From Winogradskyella wandonensis (lineage in GTDB: Bacteria; Bacteroidota; Bacteroidia; Flavobacteriales; Flavobacteriaceae), in contig NZ_SMGI01000006.1 of assembly GCF_004346845.1 (NCBI RefSeq), positions 23,947-87,946 on the forward strand: a stretch of 64,000 nt of DNA, written 5' to 3'. The translations under genes and the position numbers were made by a program. How positions within the stretch are numbered: position 1 is the stretch's first letter; each line of letters starts with the position of its first letter. Under the pieces are notes generated by a model. That model saw only the letters and a program-made list of their open reading frames with translations. It did no database searches and was not told the origin of the DNA. Shown here piece by piece: positions 54,093-63,950 of this stretch.

Positions 54093-54998
54093 ATGGAAAT
54101 ATTTGAAAACATAAGTCAATGGATAAATAATCATCCTATTTCTTCAAATATTATTAGATATATAATTTGGGCTGTTTTTATACTGTTGGCAATTGCCTTT
54201 CTTCGACGATTTTTAAGAAAAAAACTTCCTGACACAAGAATTAGATATAAATCTCAGAAAGCTGTAGAATTTTTTGGCTATGTACTACTTATTATAGTAA
54301 CAATTTCATTTTTTACGGGTAGTATAAAGGACTTTGCATTAGCTATTGGCCTACTGACAGCTGGCATAACAATAACATTACAAGAGTTAATTTTAAGCGT
54401 TGCTGGTTCTTTTTATATATTTTTTGTTGGTGTTTACAAACCTGGTGATCGTATTGAAATTAATAATATAAAAGGCGATGTCATTGATATTGACAGTATT
54501 TATACAACTATGATGGAAATTGGCGAATGGGTTTCTAGTGATAATTATAGCGGAAGAATCGTGAAGCTAAGTAATGCCTTTGTTTTTAAAGGTCCCGTTT
54601 ATAATTATTCAAAAGATTTTCCTTTTGTCTGGGATGAATTTAATATTCCAATTAGATATGGCTCTGATTTAGAATTGGCTAAATCAATTGTAATTAAAGT
54701 TGCATCTGAAACCCTATCCGAATATGTGTCTAATTCTATTTCAGAATGGAATCGAGTTGTAAATAAATACTACATTGAAAATGCTCAAGTTGAACCAACC
54801 TTAGCGATAAGCATGACAGACAATTGGATACAATTCAATCTTCGATATATTGTTGACTACAAAAAAAGAAGATACACAAAACACCTACTAAACCAACTTA
54901 TTGAAAAAGAAATTCAAAAGACCAACAATAAAGTTAAGTTAGCATCAGCAACTGTTGAGATTGTAAAAATCCCAAATATTAATCTGAAAAAAGAATAA
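54093..54998 (+). CDS. MscS family mechanosensitive ion channel
   Basis: 301 residues from ATG 54093 (EIFENISQWINNHPISSN). Three TM segments at about 18-37, 61-78 and 85-115; the last is the pore-lining TM3 rich in Gly/Ala/Ile (AIGLLTAGITITLQELILSVAGSFYIFFVG). The beta domain follows with VYKPGDRIEINNIKGDVIDIDSIYTTMME and VKLSNAFVFKGPVYNYSKDFPF, then a mixed C-terminal domain with a basic tail. It probably releases solutes on osmotic downshock. Stands alone 55 bases before trmD. Confidence 0.9.
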   Translation: MEIFENISQWINNHPISSNIIRYIIWAVFILLAIAFLRRFLRKKLPDTRIRYKSQKAVEFFGYVLLIIVTISFFTGSIKDFALAIGLLTAGITITLQELILSVAGSFYIFFVGVYKPGDRIEINNIKGDVIDIDSIYTTMMEIGEWVSSDNYSGRIVKLSNAFVFKGPVYNYSKDFPFVWDEFNIPIRYGSDLELAKSIVIKVASETLSEYVSNSISEWNRVVNKYYIENAQVEPTLAISMTDNWIQFNLRYIVDYKKRRYTKHLLNQLIEKEIQKTNNKVKLASATVEIVKIPNINLKKE

Positions 54999-55053
54999 GA
55001 AACAATCTGAATAACCCGTTTTCAAATTCCAAGATTAATCGCATCTTTGCAAA

Positions 55054-55734
55054 ATGCGTATAGACATTATTACCGTTTTACCAGAACTATTAAAAAGTCC
55101 TTTTGAAGCATCGATATTAAAACGTGCTATAGAAGCGGGCTTAGTCGAAGTGCATTTTCATAATCTTAGAGATTACACAACAGACAATTACAAATCTGTG
55201 GACGACTACCAGTTTGGTGGTGGCGCCGGCATGGTAATGATGATAGAACCCATAGACAAATGCATCACAGGTTTAAAAGCCCAACGTAATTACGACGATA
55301 TTATTTATATGACACCAGATGGTGAGCGTCTTAATCAAAGTATTGCCAACCAAGTGTCCTTAAAAGAAAATATTATAATTCTTTGTGGCCATTACAAAGG
55401 TGTAGACCAACGCGTTAGAGATAAGTTTATTACGCGTGAAATTTCTATTGGCGATTATGTACTTTCTGGTGGAGAGCTTGGAGCTGCCGTGCTCTGTGAT
55501 GCTGTAATTAGGTTAATTCCTGGAGTTTTGGGTAACGAAACATCTGCCTTAACAGATAGCTTTCAGGATAATTTATTGGCGCCGCCAATATATACCAGGC
55601 CAAGAGAATACGATGGTATGAAAGTTCCAGAAGTCTTGTTTAGTGGTAATTTTGGCGAAATCGAAAAATGGCGAGAAGAACAAGCCTACAAACGCACTAA
55701 AGAAAGGCGACCAGACCTGCTTAATGACGATTGA
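55054..55734 (+). CDS. trmD: tRNA (guanine-N1)-methyltransferase
   Basis: Methylates G37 of tRNAs that read CNN codons, preventing +1 frameshifts. 226 residues in the SPOUT fold. The deep knot/SAM region includes [14 protein letters not shown], the [13 protein letters not shown] motif and [18 protein letters not shown]; the end [11 protein letters not shown] is family-like. A near-consensus -7 box (CATCTTTG, 55042-55049) ends 5 bases before the ATG. The last codons (GAC GAT TGA) are the first copy of a heptamer repeat that continues beyond the stop. Confidence 0.95.
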   Translation: MRIDIITVLPELLKSPFEASILKRAIEAGLVEVHFHNLRDYTTDNYKSVDDYQFGGGAGMVMMIEPIDKCITGLKAQRNYDDIIYMTPDGERLNQSIANQVSLKENIIILCGHYKGVDQRVRDKFITREISIGDYVLSGGELGAAVLCDAVIRLIPGVLGNETSALTDSFQDNLLAPPIYTRPREYDGMKVPEVLFSGNFGEIEKWREEQAYKRTKERRPDLLNDD

Positions 55735-55748
55735 CGATTGACGATTGA
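55725..55748 (+). repeat. heptamer tandem repeat TGACGAT spanning the trmD stop
   Basis: TGACGAT occurs three times in tandem plus TGA (55725-55748), starting inside the trmD coding sequence and carrying its stop codon in the first junction. Confidence 0.9.
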
Positions 55749-55775
55749 AAAATATAAAATCACACAATTAAACAA

Positions 55776-55843
55776 ACTGCTTACTGCTTACTGCTTACTG
55801 CTTACTGCTTACTGCTTACTGCTTACTGCTTACTGCTTACTGC
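55776..55843 (+). repeat. heptamer tandem repeat ACTGCTT x 9.7
   Basis: Nine perfect ACTGCTT units followed by ACTGC, in the trmD-rplS gap. Copy number is likely variable between strains. No spacers, so it is not CRISPR. Confidence 0.95.
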
Positions 55844-55865
55844 GACTTAAAATTTATCACTTTTC

Positions 55866-55886
55866 ACTTTATACTTTATACTTTTT
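55866..55886 (+). repeat. short degenerate heptamer series (ACTTTAT type)
   Basis: ACTTTATACTTTATACTTT has a 7-base period (about 2.7 units), immediately before the rplS -7 box. It continues the heptamer theme of this gap. Confidence 0.6.
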
Positions 55887-55889
55887 AAT

Positions 55890-55897
55890 TATCTTTG
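55890..55897 (+). promoter_or_regulatory. Bacteroidota -7 box (TATCTTTG) of rplS
   Basis: Perfect TAnnTTTG with GCACC after it, 73 bases before the rplS ATG. The resulting leader of about 70 bases could hold a regulatory structure, but I see no strong hairpin. Confidence 0.6.
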
Positions 55898-55970
55898 CAC
55901 CCAATTTTGGATTAACCTCTGGCGAGAATCGTGAATGTTGATTTAAAAAAACAATTATAAATCATATAGC

Positions 55971-56321
55971 ATGGAGTCTTTAGTAAAATACGTACAAGAC
56001 GAATTTGTAACAAGAAAAGATTTACCTGAGTTTAGTGCAGGTGACACAATTACTGTTTACTACGAAATTAAAGAGGGAACCAAAACGCGTACACAGTTTT
56101 TTAGAGGCGTTGTACTACAGCGTAAAGGAAGTGGTACTTCTGAAACGTTTACAATCCGTAAAATGTCTGGTACAATTGGTGTAGAACGTATCTTCCCAGT
56201 AAACTTACCAGCTTTACAAAAAATCGAAGTAAATAAAAGAGGTAAAGTACGTAGAGCTCGTATCTTCTACTTTAGAGGTCTTACTGGTAAAAAAGCGAGA
56301 ATTAAAGAGGTTAGAAAATAA
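55971..56321 (+). CDS. rplS: 50S ribosomal protein L19
   Basis: Ribosomal protein at the 30S-50S interface. 116 residues: FSAGDTITVYYEIKEGTKTRTQFFRGVVLQRKGSGTSETFTIRKMSGTIGVERIFPV is the conserved core, followed by the basic KRGKVRRARIFYFRGLTGKKARIKE. The gene is preceded by trmD as in many bacteria, but here with an unusual repeat-filled spacer of 236 bases and its own promoter box. It ends in an intrinsic terminator. Confidence 0.97.
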   Translation: MESLVKYVQDEFVTRKDLPEFSAGDTITVYYEIKEGTKTRTQFFRGVVLQRKGSGTSETFTIRKMSGTIGVERIFPVNLPALQKIEVNKRGKVRRARIFYFRGLTGKKARIKEVRK

Positions 56322-56348
56322 ACGATTAATTCTTTTACGAACAATATT

Positions 56349-56376
56349 AAAAGCCTTGATTTTTCAAGGCTTTTTT
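56349..56376 (+). terminator. intrinsic terminator of rplS
   Basis: AAAAGCCTTGA (56349-56359) pairs with TCAAGGCTTTT (56364-56374) around a 4-base loop, with T residues following. Confidence 0.85.
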
Positions 56377-56507
56377 GGTTATTAACTTTTGTTAATAAGT
56401 GCGGTTTATAAGTTGTGCATATCTACTTTGTTAAAAAACTTGGAAATCTAAAACTAAATCTTACTTTAGCTAAACAATTAACAACAAACATTGTTTGGTT
56501 TTGAATT

Positions 56508-56515
56508 TAATTTTG
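56508..56515 (+). promoter_or_regulatory. Bacteroidota -7 box (TAATTTTG) upstream of structured RNA
   Basis: Perfect TAnnTTTG; a TTG at 56491-56493 lies 14 bases upstream, shorter than the usual spacing. Transcription would start near 56520, before the first stem of the RNA candidate. Confidence 0.45.
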
Positions 56516-56519
56516 AATT

Positions 56520-56951
56520 TGTGTTAAATTGTTTCAAAGACCAGTTCTTTGTTTAGTGAGATTTTTTCAGTTGCAGAATAATCTGTGTATGCAGAATTAT
56601 AATACAACTTAGTTAATGTAAGTTTAACTTCGGTTGGCTTATATTAAGGATTGGTTTTGAAAAGTAGCTCTACTTAGGTGGTTGCGAAAAGTAAAAACAG
56701 GTCGTATAAACATTACCATTATGATAAATAAGGGTTAATGATAAAGCGAACTAAAAAATCTCTCATGAAATGTCTAGTTTCAAGTCAATACATTTTGAAA
56801 GTTACGAAGCATTTCACAGACACTGAAACACTTGAACCGAAAAGGATGAGGGTTTACCCATCAGCTGAGTTAGTGAAAACTAAATAGGTTACGTGAAGTA
56901 GGTATCTAAGAAAGCCATATCACATCAGTTTACTGAATGATATGGCTTTTT
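56520..56951 (+). ncRNA. candidate large structured RNA of unknown class
   Basis: No coding frame explains this gap between rplS and icd. Closing stem: GAGATTTTTTcAGTTGC (56558-56574) pairs with 56746-56762, 16 bp with one bulged base on each side. Inside lie four hairpins: 56578-56600; 56613-56647 (15 bp, C-UUCG-G loop); 56662-56675; 56711-56740. The 3' part has a possible pseudoknot (GAAATG 56767-56772 with CATTTC 56810-56815 crossing TTCAAGT 56779-56785 with ACTTGAA 56830-56836), hairpins 56845-56862 and 56870-56883 (GAAA loop), and a terminator. Motifs of RNase P RNA, tmRNA and SRP RNA are absent; a 6S-like RNA or an undescribed class remains possible. The 5' end is inferred. Confidence 0.6.
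56911..56951 (+). terminator. strong intrinsic terminator of the structured RNA
   Basis: AAGCCATATCA (56912-56922) pairs exactly with TGATATGGCTT (56938-56948), with an inner CAGT/ACTG, then TTTG and a further T run. The minus strand has a poorer T-tract, so it acts on plus-strand transcripts. Confidence 0.85.
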
Positions 56952-57029
56952 GTTTTTTATAAATTAAACTTAGAAACCTCAAGTTTTTATTCTGCCGATA
57001 TTATTGACATCAATCCATCTAAAAGTCTT

Positions 57030-57093
57030 CTGAAAGACCTAAGCACCAAAAGAAAATCTTTCAGTACTAGTAAATTTGAATCAAATATTTACT
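57030..57093. other. two further hairpins upstream of icd
   Basis: CTGAAAGA (57030-57037) pairs with TCTTTCAG (57057-57064); AGTAAATTTGA (57069-57079) pairs with TCAA..ATTTACT (57081-57093) with a 2-base bulge. They lie between the RNA terminator and the icd promoter boxes; role unknown. The remainder of the gap (56952-57205) is AT-rich with no gene seen. Confidence 0.4.
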
Positions 57094-57142
57094 AAGGCTT
57101 AATTTTTTAATTCATTAGAAATCAGTCTTCATTCAAAGACTC

Positions 57143-57158
57143 TATTTTTGTATATTTG
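57143..57158 (+). promoter_or_regulatory. tandem -7 boxes (TATTTTTG, TATATTTG) of icd
   Basis: TATTTTTG at 57143-57150 is directly followed by TATATTTG at 57151-57158, 48 bases before the icd ATG. Two boxes in phase could give alternative start sites. Confidence 0.6.
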
Positions 57159-57190
57159 CACGGCTTTTATAAGCCCATGACTCACTATAA

Positions 57191-59425
<2,235 letters not shown>

Positions 59426-59434
59426 ACTTACGTT

Positions 59435-59470
59435 AAAAAAGCCTCATCTAAAATGAGGCTTTTTTATTTT
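59435..59470 (+). terminator. intrinsic terminator of icd
   Basis: AAAAAAGCCTCAT (59435-59447) pairs with ATGAGGCTTTTTT (59453-59465) around a 5-base loop; the T-run continues. Confidence 0.9.
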
Positions 59471-59487
59471 TATAGAAAATTAAGCTA

Positions 59488-61863
59488 ATGAGAAAGTTCC
59501 TATTAGGAAGTCTTTTTTTATTCCTCTCTTTTACTGCAATTACTTCAGCACAAAATAAATATACCTTAAGCGGCATAGTGTCGGATAGCAAAACAACAGA
59601 AACGCTTATAGGTGTTAATGTTATAGTGCCAGAACTAAAAAACGGAACCATGACTAACGAATATGGTTTTTATTCGTTAACATTAGAAGAAGGTACTTAC
59701 GACATACAAATAAGCTATTTAGGTTTTAAAACAATTACAGAGACCATAGATTTGACAAGTGATAAAACAATAAACTTTAAACTTGTTGAGTCTGCGGAAA
59801 GTCTTGACGAAATTGTAATCACAGAAGACATAGAAAAACTTAACATTCGTAAACCTCAAATGAGCGTTAATAGTCTTTCTATTAAGACCATTAAGCAACT
59901 TCCTGTAGTATTGGGAGAGGTTGATGTTATTAAATCCATTACACTTTTGCCCGGCGTAACTAATGCAGGCGAGGGCTCTTCAGGGTTTAACGTACGAGGT
60001 GGCTCAGCAGATCAGAACTTAATACTGTTAGACGAAGCAACAATCTTTAATTCCTCTCATTTATTTGGTTTCTTTTCAGTTTTTAATCCAGATGCTATTA
60101 AGGATATAAAATTATATAAAGGTGGAATCCCGGCTAAATATGGCGGACGAGTATCTTCAGTATTAGACATATATCAAAAAGAAGGTAATAATGAAGAATT
60201 TCATCTTAACGGAGGAATTGGTCTTGTATCAAGTCGGCTATTAGCCGAAGGACCATTAAAAAAAGGAAAAGGTTCATTTCTTGTCGGAGGACGAAGTAGT
60301 TATGCGCATCTTTTTCTGCCACTCTTCGACTTAGATAATATCGCCTACTTTTACGATTTAAATACAAAACTTAGCTACCGATTAAACGATAGAAATAGTA
60401 TCTATCTATCAGGATATTTCGGAAGGGATGTTTTTAGCTTGGCAGATAGTTTTACAAATACTTACGGGAATAGCGTTCTTAACTTTAGATGGAATCATCT
60501 GTTTTCAGATAAACTATTCTCCAACTTATCCCTAATTTATTCTGATTATTATTATGGTTTATCTTTAGACTTTGTGGGGTTTGATTGGGAATCTGGCATC
60601 AGAAACTTTAATGTAAAATACGACTTTAAACATTATATAAGTGATAAGCTAAAATTAGAATACGGACTTAATAGTATTTATTACAAATTTAATCCAGGAG
60701 AAATTCTTCCTATTGACGAAGATTCAGGCATAAATCCAGACAAACTTATTGATAAATATGCATTTGAAAATGCCGTGTATATAGACGCAGAACAAAAACT
60801 TTCGGATAAATTATCTGTATCGTATGGCGCTAGATTAAGCACATTTCATAGGCTTGGTCAAGACGAAATAAATAGCTATCAAGACGATAATCCATTAATA
60901 TTTAACCAAGATTTACAGATTTACGAAAAAGCAGAACCAATAGGTACAGTCTCTTTTAGCAGAAACGATGTATTAGAATCTTTCGCTTATATAGAACCTA
61001 GAGCCTCGCTCGCCTACCAACTAAATGATGAGTCTTCAGTTAAAGCTAGTTATAACAGGATGACACAGTACTTGCATTTGCTGTCCAATACAAGCTCGCC
61101 AACGCCTTTAGATGTTTGGACACCTAGCGGGCAGTTTATAAAACCCCAAATTCTTGACCAGTTTGCAGTTGGTTATTTTAAAAGTTTTGAGAATGATAAA
61201 TTTTCATTGGAAGTAGAAAGTTTTTATAAAATTATTGAGAACCGAATAGATTACATAGACGGCGCTAACCTTATTGCCAATGATGCCATAGAACAAGTGA
61301 TTCTTAATGGTGAAGCAAGAGCGTATGGATTAGAAGTATTATTCAGAAAAAACGAGGGTCGTTTTAAAGGATGGTTGGCTTATACACTCTCTAAGTCAGA
61401 GCAACGTACACCTGGCAGAACAAATCAAGAAACAGGTATTAACAACGGTCAATGGTACAACACACCTTGGGACAAAACTCATGATATAACCTTTACAGGC
61501 TCTTATGAGCTAAGTAAAAAATGGTCTATAAATACGAATTTCTTATATCAAACAGGAATACCAGCCACGTTCCCAAACGGACAATATCAATTTAACGGTA
61601 TAACAATACCTGTTTACGAAGCAAGAAACTCAAGCCGATTAACCGATTATCATCGCTTAGATTTATCTTTTAATTATAATCCAAGACCAAATTCACAGAA
61701 GAAATTAAAAGGGCAATGGGTATTCAGTCTTTATAACATTTACAACAGAAGAAATGCCGCAAATATTACATTTAGAGAAAATAGAATGTCAGGACGTAAT
61801 GAGGCTACTAGGTTAGCTATTTTTGGTGTTGTGCCAGCAGTAACTTATAATTTTCAATTTTAA
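59488..61863 (+). CDS. TonB-dependent receptor with CarboxypepD_reg-like domain
   Basis: 791-residue outer-membrane transporter. Signal peptide 1-21 (AITSAQ), then a carboxypeptidase-regulatory-like domain (KYTLSGIVSDSKTTETLIGVNVIVPELKNGTMTNEYGFYSLTLEEGTYDIQISYLGFKT), the plug (VLGEVDVIKSITLLPGVTNAGEGSSGFNVRGGSADQNLILLDEATIFNSSHLFGFFSVFN) and a beta-barrel of aromatic-rich strands ending in the terminal Phe (YNFQF). It is followed after one base by a DUF4249 lipoprotein, a frequent Bacteroidota pair in which the lipoprotein may cap the receptor. Substrate unknown. Confidence 0.93.
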   Translation: MRKFLLGSLFLFLSFTAITSAQNKYTLSGIVSDSKTTETLIGVNVIVPELKNGTMTNEYGFYSLTLEEGTYDIQISYLGFKTITETIDLTSDKTINFKLVESAESLDEIVITEDIEKLNIRKPQMSVNSLSIKTIKQLPVVLGEVDVIKSITLLPGVTNAGEGSSGFNVRGGSADQNLILLDEATIFNSSHLFGFFSVFNPDAIKDIKLYKGGIPAKYGGRVSSVLDIYQKEGNNEEFHLNGGIGLVSSRLLAEGPLKKGKGSFLVGGRSSYAHLFLPLFDLDNIAYFYDLNTKLSYRLNDRNSIYLSGYFGRDVFSLADSFTNTYGNSVLNFRWNHLFSDKLFSNLSLIYSDYYYGLSLDFVGFDWESGIRNFNVKYDFKHYISDKLKLEYGLNSIYYKFNPGEILPIDEDSGINPDKLIDKYAFENAVYIDAEQKLSDKLSVSYGARLSTFHRLGQDEINSYQDDNPLIFNQDLQIYEKAEPIGTVSFSRNDVLESFAYIEPRASLAYQLNDESSVKASYNRMTQYLHLLSNTSSPTPLDVWTPSGQFIKPQILDQFAVGYFKSFENDKFSLEVESFYKIIENRIDYIDGANLIANDAIEQVILNGEARAYGLEVLFRKNEGRFKGWLAYTLSKSEQRTPGRTNQETGINNGQWYNTPWDKTHDITFTGSYELSKKWSINTNFLYQTGIPATFPNGQYQFNGITIPVYEARNSSRLTDYHRLDLSFNYNPRPNSQKKLKGQWVFSLYNIYNRRNAANITFRENRMSGRNEATRLAIFGVVPAVTYNFQF

Positions 61864-61864
61864 G

Positions 61865-62680
61865 ATGAAGAGAATTTTAGCAATAATCATATTATTTATA
61901 GTCATAACATCGTGTGAGGATGTAATAGAAGTGGATTTAAACGAAGCACCTCCAAGATTAGTTATAGATGCAGGTATCAATTGGTTTAAAAATACTTTCG
62001 GAAACGAGCAAAGTATTAGATTATCCTTGACTGCACCTTTCTTTGATGAGGATGTACAACCAGCCAATGGAGCCATTGTTTCCATATCAGACAACAACGG
62101 CAATATATTTAATTTTACGGAGGATGGAAATTCTGGGATATATAGAAATGATACATTTATCCCTGTCATTGATGGTGTCTATACGCTAGTAGTTATTTAT
62201 AACAATGAAACTTATACAGCAACAGAAACATTAAAATCTGTAGCATCAATTGACTTCATTGAGCAAAAAGATGATGGTGGGTTTTTAGGAGAAGATATAG
62301 AATTAAAAGCTTTTTATACAGACCCAGCAGGTGTAGAAAACTATTATTTTTTCGAATTTATTAGTGATATTCCAGCAGTTCCTACCTTAGAGGTTTACGA
62401 AGACCGATTTACAGACGGAAATCAAATATTTGGATTTTATACTGAAGAAGATTTAGAACCAGGTGATATAGTAACCATTCGTAATTATGGTGTTACAGAG
62501 CGTTTCTATAATTTCATGTTCACGCTACTACAACAAGGAAGTGAGGAAGGTGGTGGTCCGTTTGAGACACAGCCAGCAACAGTACGTGGTAATTGTATTA
62601 ATCAAACTAATGCAGATAATTTTCCCTTTGGTTATTTCAGGCTATCAGAAGTCGATGAAGTTATTTATACAATACAATAG
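61865..62680 (+). CDS. DUF4249 family lipoprotein
   Basis: 271 residues with lipoprotein signal (ILFIVITSC, Cys 17) followed by EDVIEVDLNEAPPRLVIDAGINW, the hallmark DUF4249 start. Immunoglobulin-like beta strands follow (ANGAIVSISDNNGNIFNFTEDGNSGIY, YTLVVIYNNETYTATETLKSV). The end has the conserved CINQTNADNFPFGYFRLSEVDEVIYTI. It is one base behind the TonB receptor gene, so they are co-transcribed and probably form a surface complex. Confidence 0.88.
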   Translation: MKRILAIIILFIVITSCEDVIEVDLNEAPPRLVIDAGINWFKNTFGNEQSIRLSLTAPFFDEDVQPANGAIVSISDNNGNIFNFTEDGNSGIYRNDTFIPVIDGVYTLVVIYNNETYTATETLKSVASIDFIEQKDDGGFLGEDIELKAFYTDPAGVENYYFFEFISDIPAVPTLEVYEDRFTDGNQIFGFYTEEDLEPGDIVTIRNYGVTERFYNFMFTLLQQGSEEGGGPFETQPATVRGNCINQTNADNFPFGYFRLSEVDEVIYTIQ

Positions 62681-62688
62681 TAGAATTA

Positions 62689-62777
62689 TTAGGGCGTTAC
62701 CTCGATAAATCGGGTCGGGCTATTCGCTACAATCTTTTGCTCGTAATTCGCAAAAGGATTTCCACTATTATCCCTAA
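62689..62777. repeat. GGGCGTTAC-type intergenic repeat
   Basis: TTAGGG (62689-62694) and CCCTAA (62772-62777) are inverted ends. Inside are a hairpin ACCtCGAT/ATCGGGT (62699-62715) and a larger one, AATCTTTTGC/GCAAAAgGATT (62731-62760). I recall this GGGCGTTAC...TCGGGC...TTTTGC...CCCTAACGC arrangement from other flavobacterial genomes. It lies between the DUF4249 and murQ genes. Confidence 0.75.
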
Positions 62778-62804
62778 CGCAAACAAATTCATTATTTTTA
62801 TAAA

Positions 62805-63626
62805 ATGAATTTTGAAAAAACAACAGAAAAAGAATCTTACTATAATGACCTCGAGAAAATGTCTATTCGAGAGGTCATCACAAATATTAATACAGAAGAT
62901 AAATCTGTTCCATTAGCTGTTGAAAAAGCGCTACCACAAATAGAAACACTTATAGAACAAACCGTTTCAAAACTTAAAACTGGAGGTCGTATCTTTTATG
63001 TTGGTGCTGGAACTAGTGGAAGACTTGGAATTTTGGATGCATCCGAATGTCCTCCAACTTTTGGGGTATCTCACGATTTAGTTATAGGATTAATTGCTGG
63101 TGGGGATACAGCAATAAGAAAGGCTGTAGAATTTGCAGAAGATTCTTCAGAACAGTGTTGGAATGATTTAAAAGCTCATAACATTTCAAAGAAAGATATT
63201 GTTATTGGCATTGCAGCTTCAGGTACAACACCATATGTACTTCATGGACTCAAAGAATGTAATGAGAATAGCATTACTACTGGATGTATTGTTTGCAATT
63301 CTAATAGTCCAATATCAAACACGGCAAAGTATCCAATAGAAGTTATAGTAGGTCCAGAGTTTGTTACTGGTAGCTCAAGAATGAAAGCTGGTACAGCACA
63401 AAAACTTGTTCTCAATATGATTACCACTACAACTATGATTCAGTTGGGTAAAGTAAAAGGAAACAAAATGGTAGACATGCAATTGAGTAATCAAAAATTA
63501 GTCAATCGCGGAATGCTAATGCTCATGGATGAACTCAACATATCAAAAACTGAAGCCAAACAACTTTTAGAAAAATATGGTAACGTTAGAAACGTTTTAA
63601 AACAAGATAAATATGGAAGAAACTAA
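62805..63626 (+). CDS. murQ: N-acetylmuramic acid 6-phosphate etherase
   Basis: Cleaves the lactyl ether of MurNAc 6-phosphate during peptidoglycan recycling. 273 residues, slightly shorter than the usual 298 and lacking the C-terminal helices. The SIS domain shows FYVGAGTSGRLGILDASECPPTFG (the SEC(P) motif), GIAASGTTPYVLHGL and GPEFVTGSSRMKAGTAQKLVLNM; KMVDMQLSNQKLVNRG completes it. It overlaps the small membrane-protein gene by 14 bases. Confidence 0.93.
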   Translation: MNFEKTTEKESYYNDLEKMSIREVITNINTEDKSVPLAVEKALPQIETLIEQTVSKLKTGGRIFYVGAGTSGRLGILDASECPPTFGVSHDLVIGLIAGGDTAIRKAVEFAEDSSEQCWNDLKAHNISKKDIVIGIAASGTTPYVLHGLKECNENSITTGCIVCNSNSPISNTAKYPIEVIVGPEFVTGSSRMKAGTAQKLVLNMITTTTMIQLGKVKGNKMVDMQLSNQKLVNRGMLMLMDELNISKTEAKQLLEKYGNVRNVLKQDKYGRN

Positions 63627-63855
63627 AAGAACAGATAAGGAGGTTTTATCAAAAGGTATACGAATTATGCTTATTTGTTTATTCTTAATGTTCGCTGGAC
63701 CTACAGTAGTTCATATTGCCTTTTCAAACGATAATAAACCACTTTATATTCCATTGTTAATTCTAGGTATTCTTTTTTGTGTCCTAGCTATCTTTACTTT
63801 ATACAAAGGTATTAAGACGATTATGGATAGTTTATTTGGAGAGAATGGTAAGTGA
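63613..63855 (+). CDS. small two-TM membrane protein (DUF6095-like)
   Basis: 80 residues with two TM segments (about 18-36 GIRIMLICLFLMFAGPTVVHI and 44-64 LYIPLLILGILFCVLAIFTLY) linked by a short polar turn, termini charged. It overlaps the end of murQ by 14 bases and is probably translated with it. I recall such proteins as DUF6095; the function is unknown. It is the last gene before the rRNA terminator. Confidence 0.7.
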   Translation: MEETKRTDKEVLSKGIRIMLICLFLMFAGPTVVHIAFSNDNKPLYIPLLILGILFCVLAIFTLYKGIKTIMDSLFGENGK

Positions 63856-63913
63856 GAGTCTTCTTTTTGTTTTATCCGCTTTGTAAATATTTCACGAGGA
63901 TATTTTATAAACA

Positions 63914-63945
63914 AAAAAAGACCCAATCGTTATGATTGGGTCTTT
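63914..63945 (-). terminator. terminator of the rRNA operon
   Basis: Minus-strand AAAGACCCAATC (63945-63934) pairs exactly with GATTGGGTCTTT (63928-63917), 12 bp with a 5-base loop, followed by a T7 run. It sits immediately after the 5S sequence. Confidence 0.9.
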
Positions 63946-63950
63946 CAAAA

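Noticed and set aside
55776..55843. Possible CRISPR-like array
   Set aside because: The repeats are directly adjacent 7-mers without spacers and no cas gene is present.
56520..56951. RNase P RNA, tmRNA or SRP RNA assignment for the structured RNA
   Set aside because: The GAGGAAAGTCC-type core of RNase P, a tag ORF ending in Ala-Ala with a CCA end, and the SRP GGAAG-type loop are all missing on both strands.
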